DNA of 64,000 bases from Kitasatospora sp. NA04385 (GTDB taxonomy: Bacteria; Actinomycetota; Actinomycetes; Streptomycetales; Streptomycetaceae): NCBI RefSeq assembly GCF_013364235.1, contig NZ_CP054919.1:6435313-6499312 (forward strand), read 5' to 3'. The notes under the pieces are model-generated. The model saw nothing but the letters and a program-made list of their open reading frames with translations, did no database searches and was not told where the DNA came from. The position numbers were made by a program, and so were the translations under genes. Each line of letters starts with the position of its first letter. Position 1 is the first letter of the stretch. Of the stretch, positions 33,755-46,100 are shown piece after piece.

Positions 33755-33805
33755 GGCCGTCCGTCCGTCGCCCGTCCGTCCGTCGCCCGTCCGTCGCCCG
33801 GCTGC
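33755..33805. repeat. CGTC-rich short tandem repeat
   Basis: CCGTCCGTCCGTCGC-type units repeat about three times between the first and second operon genes, in a 148-bp gap with no coding potential. Confidence 0.6.
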
Positions 33806-33868
33806 CCGGCCGTCCCGCCGCAGGGCCCCCTTCCGACCTCGACCGCACCCCTCCGGAGACCCGTCGCC

Positions 33869-36182
33869 ATGATCGAGCTGCCCGCAGACCTCGCCGAGGT
33901 GCTCAAGACCGTCCAGAGCAACGAGCTCGGCGCCGACATCACCTTCCCCGACGGCGACGAGGAACTGCTCGCCGACCTCGGAGCCGCCTGGGCCGCCTGG
34001 AACGAGGTGGCCGACAACCACGTCGTGGCGATCGTCGAGGCCGCCCAGCGGGCCATGGCGAGCATGTCCGGGCCCGCCGCCGACAGCTTCTCCCAGTACC
34101 TCCGGAAGTTCGCGGGCGGCGAGGGCTCGCACGTCACCACCACCCTGCAGTCGGGCCACCTGGTCGCCGCCTCGCTGCAGAACGCCGCCCAGACGGTGGG
34201 CGACGCCAAGACCGAGATGATCCGCGAACTCCAGTACGCCAAGGACTACATCGCCGCCCACCCGGCCGGTAAGCACGACGACATCGCCAAGTCCGAGGGC
34301 ATCAAGCAGGCCGCCACCCTGTACCACCAGTACGTCAACGGCGTCGGCGGCCACGTGGACACCATGCTGCGGCAGAACGCCGACCACATCACCGACATGA
34401 CCGGCATGGCCCAGACCTGCTCCCTCAACGGAGCGACCGCGAACGGCGGTTCGGGCGTCGGCGGGGTCGGCGGCAGCGGCCTGGCGGGCGGCCCGGGCGG
34501 CATCGGCACGATGAGCGACTCGGGCGGGAAGGTGCCGCCCGGCGGACTGTTCGGCACGGGCGCCGGCAGCGGCCTGCCGGGCGGTGCGGGCGGCCCGGGC
34601 GGCGGTGCGGCCGACGGGTCGGCCTTCTCGCTGCCCGGCCTGGACGGCGGCGGCGCGGGTGGTGCCGGTGGCGCCGGTGACCCGTCCGCCTTCTCGCTGC
34701 CGGGCCTGAGCGGCGGCGCCGCAGGTGGTGCGGGCGGCGGCGGTGCGGCCGACGGGTCGTCCTTCTCGCTGCCCGGTCTGGACGGCAGCGGGTCGTTCGG
34801 CGGCAGCGGGTCCTCCGGCGGTAGCGGGTCGTTCGGTGGCAGTGGGTCGTTCGGTGGCAGCGGTTCGTTCGGCGGCAGCGGTTCGTTCGACGGGAGCGGC
34901 TCCTCGGGCGGCGGCTCCGGCGGCTCCAGCCTCGCCCCCTTCTCGCTGCCCACCCCCAACCTGGCCGGTTTCGACTCCGGTTCGGGCTCCGGCGGCGGCG
35001 CGCCCGTCTTCAGCCCGACCTCCACCGGCTCCGGCGGCCCGCTCAGCCTGGCCGGGCTGGGTGACCTCGGCGACCTCGGCACCAGCGGGACGTCCACCGC
35101 CGGCTACACCCCGGGCGGCAGCGGCTACACCCCCAGCAGCATCGGCGGCAGCACCGGCAGCCTCGGCACCGGCTCCATCGGGAACCTCGGCAGCACCCTC
35201 GGCAGCACCCTGGGATCGCTCGGCGGCGGTGGGGGCGGCGGTTCGAGCGCCGGCGGCCGGGCCGGGCTCACCCCGTTCGGCGGGGCGGGCGGCAGCCCGT
35301 ACGGCCTCGGCGGCGCCTCCGGCCGCACCCCGGCGCGGGCGGCAGCGCCCTGGCCGGTCAGGCCGGCGGCGTCCGGGCGGGCTCCGCGGGCACCGCCGCC
35401 GGAGCCGGCGGGTCGGCGCGGGCGCCGCCTCCGGAGCCGCCGGCACGGCTGGTCGGAGCGGCGCCGCGGGCGCGGCCGCCGGTGGCCACATGCCCGGCGC
35501 GGGCGGCGCGGGCCGGGGCGGCGGCGGCAAGGACGGCAAGCACGGCAACCGCTTCGTCAGCCCCACCCGCTTCGGCGGCGAGGAGGACGAGGAACTGCAC
35601 GGCGACGCCGGCATCCTCGGCCGGGCCGCCGACGTCGACCCGCGCGACCGCCACTGGCACCGGGCCCGCCGCCGCTGGCTCGACGACGCCCGCGCCGACG
35701 GCGCCTTCACCACGTCCGAGCCCGAAGCGGCCGCCACCGTCGCCGCGGCCGGACCCACGAGCGAGAGCGAGGTCCTCAACCAGCTCGCGGGCGTCCTGCT
35801 CGGCGGCGGAGCGACCACTGACCCGGCCGCCACCGACGGCACCGAGGCCGGGGCCGCCCCGAGCGGCGAGGCCGCCTCCGGTCCGACGGCCCGCCAGGAC
35901 ACCGCCGCCACCCCCGAGACCGCCACCGGCGCGACGTCCGCCACCGACCGGGCCGAGACCTCCGGCGGCCGGGACGACGACGCCTACCTGGAACGCGCAC
36001 GCAGCGCCGCGGCCCGCCGCGGCCACCCCGACGCGCCCGAGGCCACGACCGCACCCGCGGCGGCCGGGGCCGCGGCGGCGGCCCCGGAGCGGGCCCCGCT
36101 CCGGGAGGAGGGCGGCTACCAGGTGCCGAGCCCGTTCCTGCGCGCCGCCCTCTCCCGCCTGGCCGCGCCCGCCGCGGACTGA
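33869..36182 (+). CDS. CpnT/PPE-like WXG100 protein with Gly-rich linker, two apparent -1 frameshifts
   Basis: The N-terminus MIELPADLAEVLKTVQSNEL, then FPDGDEELLADLGAAWAAWN, is the WXG100/CpnT-like N-terminal domain (residues 1-190). A Gly/Ser-rich linker follows, with repeats of SLPGLDG and SGSFGGS types. Near 35,325 the frame must drop by one base (GRTP to GAGGSALAGQAGG), and again near 35,415 (GGSARA to AGAASGAAGTAG). It then runs to the stop at 36180-36182 with GNRFVSPTRFGGEEDEELHG and a charged C-terminus. With both bases restored the ORF is 772 codons. Both breaks lack a G in the same local context (CGG-CGCGGG). The protein is probably an ESX substrate or partner of the giant toxin. 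Confidence 0.75.
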
Positions 36183-36221
36183 CCGCTCGGCAGTCGTCGC
36201 CCGCACTGACGGAGGAACCCC

Positions 36222-37166
36222 ATGAGCAACGACGAACAGGCCCCGTACGTCGAGGCCGCGCGCATCGAACCCGACCGCGAGGTCCACCGGGTGCCCGTGG
36301 CCCCCGTCGAGCCCGAGCCCTTCCGGGTCGGCACGGCCGTCCCGGACAGCATCCCCGCACAGCCGGTGCAGCCGGTGCAGCCGTTCGAGTCGGCGATGCA
36401 GCCGGTGCAGTCGTTCGAGCGGGCGGCGGAGCCGTTGCGGCCGCAGCAGCGGATGGGTGCTCCGGTGGAGCCGTTCGAGTCGGCGGCGGAGCCCTTGCAG
36501 CCGTTCGAGCGGGCGGCGGAGCCGTTGCGGCCGCAGCAGCGGATGGGCACTCCGGTGGAGCCGTTCGAGCGGGCGTCGGAGCCCCTGCGACCGCAGCAGC
36601 GGATGGGCACTCCGGTGGAGCCGTTCGAGCGGGCGTCGGAGCCCTTGCAGCCGCAGCAGCGGGAGCGGGCGGCGGAACCGACCGGGCAGGCCGCCCAGAA
36701 GGTGGCCGCGCGGACGGCGGCGTCCGGGAGCGGGGGTTCGGGCGGTGCCGGGACGGGCTTCAAGGTGGACCCCGACCAGTACCGGGCGGCCGTCTCGCCG
36801 ATGCTCGCGGCCGCCGAGCAGGTCGCCTCGCTCTACCGGTCGCTGAACGCCTACCTGCCCTCGTTGGAGGCCCAGAACCCCTGGGGCAACGACGAGTCGG
36901 GCAAGAAGTTCGCCGAAGGCGACAAGGGCTACCTCAAGTGCAGCGAGAGCACCATGGCACTCCTCAAGAGCCTGCCCGACGGTCTGAAGGGGATCGCCGA
37001 CGGCCTCAAGCGGATGGCCGAGAGCTACCAGAACGCGGACGAGAACACCGTCGCCGAACTCGGCGGCATCGAGAGCACCGCGCAGATGCCCGTCGCGCCC
37101 TCGCTCCCGTCCTCCCCCGTCCACGTCCCGATCACCCCGGGGATGACCCAGAGCGGAAGGCACTGA
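36222..37166 (+). CDS. WXG100 protein with N-terminal 20-residue repeats and YxxxD motif
   Basis: A 314-aa protein. Residues about 45-150 are tandem repeats of the type EPFERASEPLRPQQRMGTPV (60-bp DNA units). After a Gly/Ser linker, residues about 180-314 form a WXG100-type domain: FKVDPDQYRAAVSPMLAAAE, the turn NPWGNDESGKKFAEGDKGY (Trp-x-x form used in actinomycete WXG proteins), then LKRMAESYQNADENTVAELG. The YQNAD element fits the YxxxD/E type VII export signal. It is encoded 39 bp after the previous gene and 4 bp before the giant toxin gene, so it is a likely co-secretion partner of the toxin. Confidence 0.8.
   Translation: MSNDEQAPYVEAARIEPDREVHRVPVAPVEPEPFRVGTAVPDSIPAQPVQPVQPFESAMQPVQSFERAAEPLRPQQRMGAPVEPFESAAEPLQPFERAAEPLRPQQRMGTPVEPFERASEPLRPQQRMGTPVEPFERASEPLQPQQRERAAEPTGQAAQKVAARTAASGSGGSGGAGTGFKVDPDQYRAAVSPMLAAAEQVASLYRSLNAYLPSLEAQNPWGNDESGKKFAEGDKGYLKCSESTMALLKSLPDGLKGIADGLKRMAESYQNADENTVAELGGIESTAQMPVAPSLPSSPVHVPITPGMTQSGRH
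36412..36665 (+). repeat. 60-bp coding tandem repeats
   Basis: The two best copies, 36541-36600 and 36601-36660, differ at three positions; degenerate copies extend upstream to about 36412. They encode the proline/glutamine-rich stalk of the WXG100 protein. Confidence 0.85.
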
Positions 37167-37170
37167 CCCG

Positions 37171-40100
37171 ATGGCCGTCGAACTCCCGGAGCCGCTCCAG
37201 TGGGTCCTGCTGCTGCTGGCCGGCACCCGCTGGCCCGAAGCCGACGAGGACCAGCTCCGCCACATGGCCGAGCACTGCCGCACGGCGGCCGAGAACCTCA
37301 AGGACGCCGCGCAGAGCGCCGATTCGACGCTCAAGCGCGCCCTGGACGGTCAACAGGGCGTCGCCGCCGAGGCGTTGGCCGACTACTGGGAGAAGAAGTA
37401 CACGGTCGGTGAAGGCTCCGACAAGCCCGGTGCGCTGCCCGGCGCCGTCGACTCGCTCAACGGCATGGGCGACATGCTGGAGCAGATGGCCAACTCCGCG
37501 GAGACCGCGAAGATCCAGATCATCGCCCAACTCGGCATCCTCGCCTTCGAGTTGGCCACCGCCGAGGCCGAGGCCCCGTTCACCGCGGGCGCCTCGCTGC
37601 TCCAGGTGCCGGTGATGATCGGGGCCAGCCGGGTGGTCGTCCAGCAGATCCTGAAGCAACTGCTCAAGGAGACCCTGGAGATGGCGGTCAAGCAGGCCGC
37701 CCAGATGGCCGCCATCAACGTCCTCGCCCAGGGCATCGAGCTGGCGGAGGGCCACCGCAAGAGCATCGACATGGGCGAGGTCGGCCACAACGCGCTCGGC
37801 GGCGCGGTCGGCGGCGCCTCGGCCCACCTGATCGGCAAGGGCATCGGCGCGGGCGGCAAGAAGATCGGCGCGGAGAGCGCGCTCAACTCGACCGCCGGCA
37901 AGGTCGCCACGGGTGCGGCCGTCGGCGTCGGCGCGGACGTCTCCACCCAGCTGATCACCACCGGCAAGGTCGACAGTGAGTCCCTGCTCGGCTCCGGCCT
38001 GTCCGGCGGTGCGGGCGCGGGCCTGCACGCGGGCGCCTCCGCGATCAAGAGCCACGGGAACGCCCCCAAGCCGGTCGACACCCCCAAGCTCGACCTCCCC
38101 GACACGGCCGGCCACGACGGCCCGCCCACGTTCACCAAGCCCGCCTCTTCCTCCTCCGGCGACAGCGCCTACCGCGGGCCGTCCGGGACGGATTCCGGTG
38201 ACGGCGGGCACGGCGGCGGGAGCGGAAGCGGAAGCGGAAGCGGGAGCGGGGGCGGCAGCCGGGCGACGGAGACCGCCGGGGCCGGGTCCGGCCTGGGTGC
38301 GACCGCAGGCTCGACGCTGGGCGCGGGCTCGTCCGTCGGGCACTCCGCCACGACGGGCGCGGGCGAGTCGAAGGTGAACGGCCTGGTGCCGTTCGGCTCC
38401 GACCGCAGCGCCGGGACCACAGCCGGTGCCACGACCGGGGCGACCACGCACGAGACGGCCGCCCCGGCCACCCACGAGCCGACGCAGACGCAGACCCCGC
38501 GGACCGTCGCGCCGCACACCGACACGCGGACGTCCACCCCGAGCACCCAGACCGAACCGACGATGGTGCGCTCGGAGCACCCGACGACCGCCCAGCCGCA
38601 CGAGACGGCGGCACCGCGCGTGGAGCCGGTGGCCCAGACGCACGAGACGCCTGCGCCTCGGGTGGAGCCGGTGGCGGTGCAGCCGCACGAGACGCCCGCG
38701 CCGCGTCAGGAGCCTGCGGCCCAGGTGCACGAGACGCCCGCGCCTCGGGTGGAGCCGGTGGCCCAGGTGCACGAGACGCCCGCGCCGCGTCAGGAGCCGG
38801 TGGCCGTGCAGCCGCACGAGAGTCCTGCGCCGCACCAGGAACCGGCCGTGCAGCCGCACGAGTCGGCCGTGCCGCGCCAGGAGCCCCCGGCCCAGGTGCA
38901 CGAGAGTCCTGCGCCGCACCAGGAACCGGCCGTGCAGCCGCACGAGACCCCCACGCCGCACCAGCAGCCCGCAGCGCAGGTGCACGAGATGCCCGCACCG
39001 CACGAGACCTCCGCGCTGCACGAGACCCCTGCGCCGCGTCAGGAGCCCCCGGCCCAGGTGCACGAGACCCCTGCGCCGCGTCAGGAGCCCCCGGCCCAGG
39101 TGCACGAGACCCCTGCGCCGCGTCAGGAGCCGGTGGCCGTGCAGCCGCACGAGACGCCCGCGCCGCACCAGGAACCGACCGTGCAGCCGCACGAGTCGGC
39201 CGTGCCGAATCAGCAACCCCCGGCCCAGTCGCACGAGTCGGCCGCGCCGCCCGCCGGGCACGTCGCCGCGCAGTCGCACGAGACCCCCACCCCGCACGAG
39301 ACCCCCGCCCCGCACGAGACCCCCGCGCCGCGTCAGGAGTCCGTGCCGCAGTCGCACGAGACCCCGGTGCCGCACCAGGAGACTCCTGCGTCCACGAACG
39401 AGAACGCCGCGCCGAGGGCGACCGAGCAGCCTGCCGCTGCCACGCCGACGCAGCAGTCCGGGGTGCCGAACCTGTCGGGTGTGCTGGGCGGTGCCGCGCA
39501 CCTGGCCGGTGGCGGTGGTACCCATCTGGACGGTGGTGGCACCCGGGCGGCGTCCGCTCCGGCTGCGGCGCGTCCGGCCGGGCCCGAGCAGGTGCCCGGG
39601 CAGGTGTTGCCGGACACGGTGCCGGACGCCACGCCGTCGTCGAGCACCACGCCGAACCCGATGGCGGGCGGGGGGTACCTGCCCGGTGCGATGGCCGGTG
39701 GCGCGGGCGGTGCCGGACACGGCGGGACCGGTGCGTCCGGCCGCCCGGCGGGGTTCGGGGCCGTTCCGCAGCAGGGCGGTCGCCGGGAGGGCCCGGTGAC
39801 CGGTCCGGTCCGCACCGAGCCCGGCGGGAGCACCATCCGTCCCGGCGAGGGTCGCGGGGCCGCTCCCGAGTCCGCGCCGCGCCGTTCGGACGACGCCCCG
39901 GGCCACCCCGGTCGCCCCGAGTCGTCGCAGGTCCGTGACGAGCACGAGGACGGCACCGGCCGGCCGTCGCACCACGAGGACGCCGTGCCGCGCGAGGACG
40001 CCGTGCCGCACGAGGACGTCGTCCCGCACGTCGAGCCGGAGCCGTTGCCGCCGGTGGGCACGCCGGAGCACGGGATCATGCACGACCCGGCGAGGTTCCT

Positions 40101-43100
40101 CCAGGACAACCTGCTCTCGGTGGACTTCTCCGAAGGCGTGAAGCAGCGGATGCCCGGGTTGCGGCCCGGGCAGGACATCGCGTTTCTCAACGCGATGAAG
40201 AGCAGCGACAAGCACTGGTTCACGATGGAGCCGGACCCGGCCGTCGGCCACGGCGGCAAGCCCTCCTACCACCTGGTGCCCGCGTGGGAGAAGTACGCGG
40301 CGCACTTCGCCGAGCACCCCGAGAGCTTCCCCGGACTCGAACGCTTCCCCGAGCCGCTCGGGTCCCGGCTGCCGCCGCTGAAGGACGACAGCCACTACGT
40401 GAAGGGCGCGTACGTGCCCTACGAGGCCAGCGAGCGTCCCAGTGCCGACGACAGCACCATCGGCCACGCCGAGGTCCCGCTGCGCCCGCACCCGGACCTC
40501 CCGCGCGAGGGGCTGGTGTTCACCGACGCGATGAACGGCTGCGCGTTCGTGGCCACCGTCAAACCCGGTGAGGACACGTTCACGGCCTGGCACTACCAGT
40601 CGTACTCCGCCCCGGAGAACCTCCAGGCCGGCGCCGACTTCCGGCTGGGGAAGACGGTCACCCAGTGGGCCGGACTGCACGACTACGCGGCGCCGCTGCC
40701 GCCCGGCCACGCGCCGGCGGCGACCAACATGCTGCGCCACAACGGGCAGGGCTGGGAGCTGGTCAGCCAGGAGACGCACACGAACATCCTCGATCCGCAC
40801 AGTCCGCCGAGGGTCTCCAAGCAGTCCACCGTCCCGTTCGAGGTCACCGCGCAGACGCCGGAGAACCTCGTCAAGATGACGGTCGACCCGTACCACGTCA
40901 GGGCGAAGCAGCAGTTGGGGCAGTTCCAGGACGCGGCGCACGGCCTCACCAAGGGGCTGGACCCGCGGGACCCCTCCGTCCAGACGCTGAAGAGGTTCGT
41001 CAACGAGATGAGCGGGCGGCTCGAAGCCCAGGAGCGCCTCGTCGCCGAGCTCCAGCGGCCCGGCAAGACCCTGGGGGACGTCGAGGCCGCCGCGGCCGAG
41101 CTGCGGAGGGTGAACGAGGAGAACCAGCAGTTCCTGGACTCCAGCGAGACCCACATCCGGAAGCTGGCCGAGCAGGCGCTGACGGCCTATCCGAACCGGA
41201 CTCCCGAGACCCTGATCTCGGAGTTCCGGAAGTCGGGCTGGATCGACGTGATGCAGCACGAGAGCACCACCCGGCAGGCCCAGGAGGCCCAGCAGCAGCC
41301 CGCTCCCGCCGCCGAGAGCAGCCAACACGGCACCGGGGCGCGGGACTTCGGCTCGCTCCCGTCGCGCCCGGCACCCGCGGCGCACTCGGAAGCCCCGGTG
41401 CGCTCGGAGCCCCCGGCGGCCACCGCGCACGGCACCGGTGCGCCCGAACACCAGCAGCCCCGTCCGACGGAGGCCACCGCACCGCCCCGGGACGCCCAGA
41501 ACGTCCGGGACGCCCAGAACGTCCGGGACCCGCAGGACACCCGGAGCGCCCAGGAAGCCCAGAGCGCCCGGGCCGTTCCGCAGCCGCGCCACGCGGACGG
41601 CGACACCGCGTCGCAGCCCGCCCCGGCGGGCAGCCGCAAGCGCGGCCGGGACGAGGACGAGGCCGACCAGCCCGTCCCGTCGGACAGCCGCAAGCGCGGG
41701 CGGGACGAGGAGGACGACGACCGGCCCGGCTCCGAGCGCGAGCCGAAGCGGCGCCGGACGCCCTCGTACGAGAACAGCGACGCGGTGATGCAGGACCGCG
41801 GCTTCCGGGCCGTCGGCGCCCACGACCCGCTGACGCAGGACCTGGTGAGCCACCTCGGCGGCGAGGCGAAGGCGCACCCGCCGGTGAGCCCCGAGCTGCT
41901 CGGGAAGGTGAACCCGCACGCCGCGCCGGTCCACCCGCGCGAGGGCTTCCGGGTCGGCGACGACCTGAACGCCTGCATGGAGAACGTGGAGGCCTACCGG
42001 GATACCCACTTCGGCCGTCCCCGGGTCGCCGGTCAGACGCTGCACGGGGACGTGGAGCAGCACCCGGGCAGCACGCTGTGGAAGCGGCACGACGGTCCGG
42101 CGCTGTTCGGCGAGGGCGCCACCGCGATCCCGAAGCTGATGGAGACGGTGCGGGCCGGCGGGCCGGGCAGCTTCGCCACCGTGCTCGGCGCGGGCAAGGA
42201 GGGCACCGGCCACGTGGTCGCGCTGGTCCACGACCAGGACGGGCAGCTGCGCTGGGCCGACCTGTCGGACCGCACGACCGCCCCCGCGACCGGCGGGCTG
42301 CCGGAGAACTTCCGCTCCGACTGGACGGTGTGGGCCTCGGTCGCCGACCCGCACGAGAACAACATCTCGGGCCCGCACGACCCGGAGTTCATGGACACCT
42401 ACTCCGGCTTCACCCGGCCCGGCGACGAGGGCTTCGGCACGGCCTCCTCGTCCGCGCACCCGCCGCAGGGCGACGGTCAGAGCGGCAGCCGTTCGGACCA
42501 GGCGGACGAGGACGAGGACGCGTCCTCGTTCAAGGTCGACGGCCGCAGGACGTTCGACACCATCGACGACTTCCTCGGCGGGTCGCAGGAGTTCCGGGAG
42601 CAGCGGGAAGCGCTGGAGAAGTACAAGCGGGGCGAGATGTCGTCCAGCGACACCAACGCGATGCGGGACCAGTACCGGGAGGAGAAGTTCCGGCACGTGG
42701 ACCTGCTCTCCCGCCAGGCGGACAAGCTGCCCGAGATGCTCGACAAGCTGAACCTGTTGGAGCAGGACGGCGACCGCGAACTGGCCGACCCCACGACGAC
42801 GCCCAAGCGGGCGATGGAACTCCAGGAACAGAAAGCGCAGTTGGAGACCGCCCGGAAGCGCATCGAGGAACAGCGCCACCGGATGGCGATCTTCGAGCAC
42901 GAGTGGGCCAACCAGCTGCCGCAGAAGCAGAAACCGAAGGCCGGCGAACTGGCCGCCCTCGCCAGGGCGCGGCAGGACGCCGAGAGGGCGATCCTGCCGG
43001 ATCGCATCAAGTGGATCGAGGCCGAGAAGGAGCGCAACGGGAAGCTGCTCGAACAGGCCGAGCAGAACCAGAAGGACTCGGTGGACGGGTCCTCCAGCGT

Positions 43101-46100
43101 CCACGAGAAGCGGGTCGCCGACCTGAAGCAGCGCCAGGACGACCTGGAGAAGGCGGAGACGGAGGCGAGGGCGGCGGAGCAGGCGGCGAAGAAGGCCACC
43201 CCGGCGACCACCCCGGCGCGGCCCGGCTCGGTGTTCAAGAACGGCGTGCCCGCTCCGTCCGCCGCGAAGTGGAAGAACTTCGAGGACAGCTACCACGCGG
43301 CGTTCGGCTACTCCGACCACGGCCTGGCGACGCAGCAGCCGCACGCCGAGAAGGTCGTCCAGCGGATGGACGGCAGCAAGATCCAGCTGGCCGAGGCGAT
43401 GGTCAACCGCAACCACGTGATCGCCGACTACATGGTGCACAAGTACGTGACGGCGGCCGTGTTCAAGACCCGTTCGCTGGACCCGGCGGACCGCCCGGCC
43501 GCCGCGCACGCGTTCGGAGACTTCGTCGAGGCGATGGCGCCCGACCCGCACCGGGTGTACGACCAGTTCGGCCGGGCGGCCGACAAGCGGCTGGCCGCCA
43601 ACGGCCAGGAGGAAGCGGCGCTGGTCAAGCGCGACCTGCGGGCCATCACCGACGGCAACCCCGACCTGGTGGGCGTGTACGGCAACCACCGGCTGCCGTC
43701 CGCGTTCGACACCAGCGGCATCGACGGCCCCCGCGCCGCGGCCGACGTCCGGGCGAACCTCGAACGCGAACTCGGCCGCAACGGCCTCGACCTGCCCGTC
43801 CGCCAGCAGCTCAACGACCTGGCGCGGGTGGTCGACCAGCTGCACCCCGACCGTCCGCTCTCCGACCGGCAGCTCGACGAGGTGCGCGCCGCGGTCGAGC
43901 AGGTGCGCCGGAAGGTCGGGGAACAGGCACTGGAGGACCTGGCCCTGGTCAACGGCATCACCGGCCCGCACGTGCTGAGCGAGACGGTCGACGCCCTGCA
44001 CGCGGCCAAGAAGGACGGCGGCCCGCACACCCAAGCCGCCCGCAAGCGACTGGCCGACCGCCTGGACGACCTGGCGGCCCGCTACGAAGCGGCCGGACAG
44101 GACCCGGCCAAGCCGCGCGCGCTCGCCGACGACCTGAAGTTCCGACCGGACCGGGCCACCGGGGACGAGCTGGGCCGCCGCGCCGACGAACTGCTGAGCG
44201 AGCGCAAGGACCTGCGGAAGGGGGAGATCGCCCAGCGGCTCCGCGAGTTGCCCAAGCCGAGCAAGCAGGGCGCCCGGGACACCAAGACCGCGCAGGACGA
44301 ACTGGCCAAATCGCAGCGCGAGGAGACCGAGAGCAGCAAGAAGCTGGCCACGGCGGAGCAGGAGCTCGCCGCGGCGGAGGCCGCGCGGGAGAAGGCCGGG
44401 AAGGCCGCGGACGCCGACAAGAACGACAAGGCTGCCGCCAAGCAACTCGCAGCCGCCGAGAAGGAGTTGAAGGAAGCCGAGGAGAAGGCGCGGAAGGCCG
44501 AGAAGGCCCTGGATGCCGCCAGGCGGAACCTGGACACCGCCACCGCGGTGGAGGCCCGGGTGAATCAGCTGGAGCAGGAGGCCCTGACCGGCCCCGACAA
44601 GAGCACGGCCGGACGGGTCGCCTGGGCGGTGACCGACCTGGAGATGGTCGGCCGGCAGCGCGGCGGCGCGTTCGCACGGGCCGGGGAGGGCGAGAACCAC
44701 CCCGCCAGCATCTTCGAGCAGGCGCTGACCGCCCACCCCGACGAACTGCCCCCGCTGATCGTCAAGATGACCTCCGCACTGTCCAACAGCGCGTCCAACC
44801 TGCGGTTCGGCGACGAGCGGGCCAACAAGTGGATCCAGAACTTCCTGGACCCGCACGTCATCCGCGACCCCGACCTGCTGACCGCCGTCGCCCACGACCA
44901 GCTCCCGCCCGAGGTGCTGTACGCGCCGCACACCGCCGACCTGCTCCAGGCGGTGCGCAGCCTGGAGGCGAACGGCCTGGTGCCGCCGGAGCTGCGCGAC
45001 CTCATGGCCCCCAAGACCCAGGAGGACGTGGAGGCCAAGCGGCAGGAGGCCGAGGAGAAGAACGCTGACCTCCAGCAGAAGCTGGACCTCGGCGAGAAGG
45101 TCGCGAAGTCGAACCTCAAGGACCACGGCGCGAGCGTGAACATCGTCGCCAGCGACCTCGGCACCACGACGCCCGGCACCGGGCGGCTGCCGGTCTCCTC
45201 GTCCGGCGACCCCTCGGCTCGGGCCGACACCACCCCGCTGTCCGACGACCGGCTCAGCCGTCTCGGCACGGAGGGCCTGTACCGGCCCGACCGGGCGGTA
45301 CCGCAGCCCGCGTCCGACCAGGACGTGGTGATGGCCGACGCCGACCCGCACCAGGACGTGGTGATGGCCGATGCCGACCCGCAGGGCACGGGGCAGCACA
45401 CCGGCGCCGTCCCGCCCGCCACGGCAGCTCCGGCCGCCACGGCCGCTCCGGGCGGCCCCGGGGCGGCCAACCGCAAGCGGCGTCGGGAGGAGGACAGCGA
45501 CAGCGACTCCCAGACCGGCTCCGGGCGCGCCACCCTGCGCCGACGGATGGCCGACCTGACCCTGGCCGACCAGGCCCCGCCGCCCGGGCCCACCGGCCCC
45601 ACCGGCCCCACCGGCGGCGGCCGCGGCGGCTTCGGCAGCGTCCCCACGGTCCCGCGGCCGCCCGTCGGCACCGGGTCCGGCCCCGAGTCCGGCGCCGAGT
45701 CCGGTCCCGTGTCGAACGGGCCGGAGGCGACCCGGTCGGTCGAGCAGCACGGTCCCGAGCCGATGGAGCTGGACACCCCGCCGCACAGTCCCACCGCCGA
45801 GCCGATGGAGCTGGACACTCCGCCGGTCGAGCAGCACCCCGTCGACCGGGACGGCGACACGGCGATGCAGGAGCCGACGAACCGGCCTGCGGTGGACCAG
45901 CCTGCGGCGGACCAGCCGCAGGGGACCACCGAGCACGGCCGCAAGCGCGGCCGCGAGGAGGACGACGAGGCGCCCGTCGAGGAGCCGGACGCCAAGCGGC
46001 GGCGGACCCCCGAGTACGAGAACAGCCAGGCGGTGATGGCGGACCGGGGCTACGAACGGATCGGCCCGCAGCACCCGTTGACCGGCGAACTCGTCAACTA

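Noticed and set aside
38593..39385. Regularly repeated DNA that might be a CRISPR array
   Set aside because: The repeats are direct coding units of 24-36 bp without unique spacers and lie inside an open frame.
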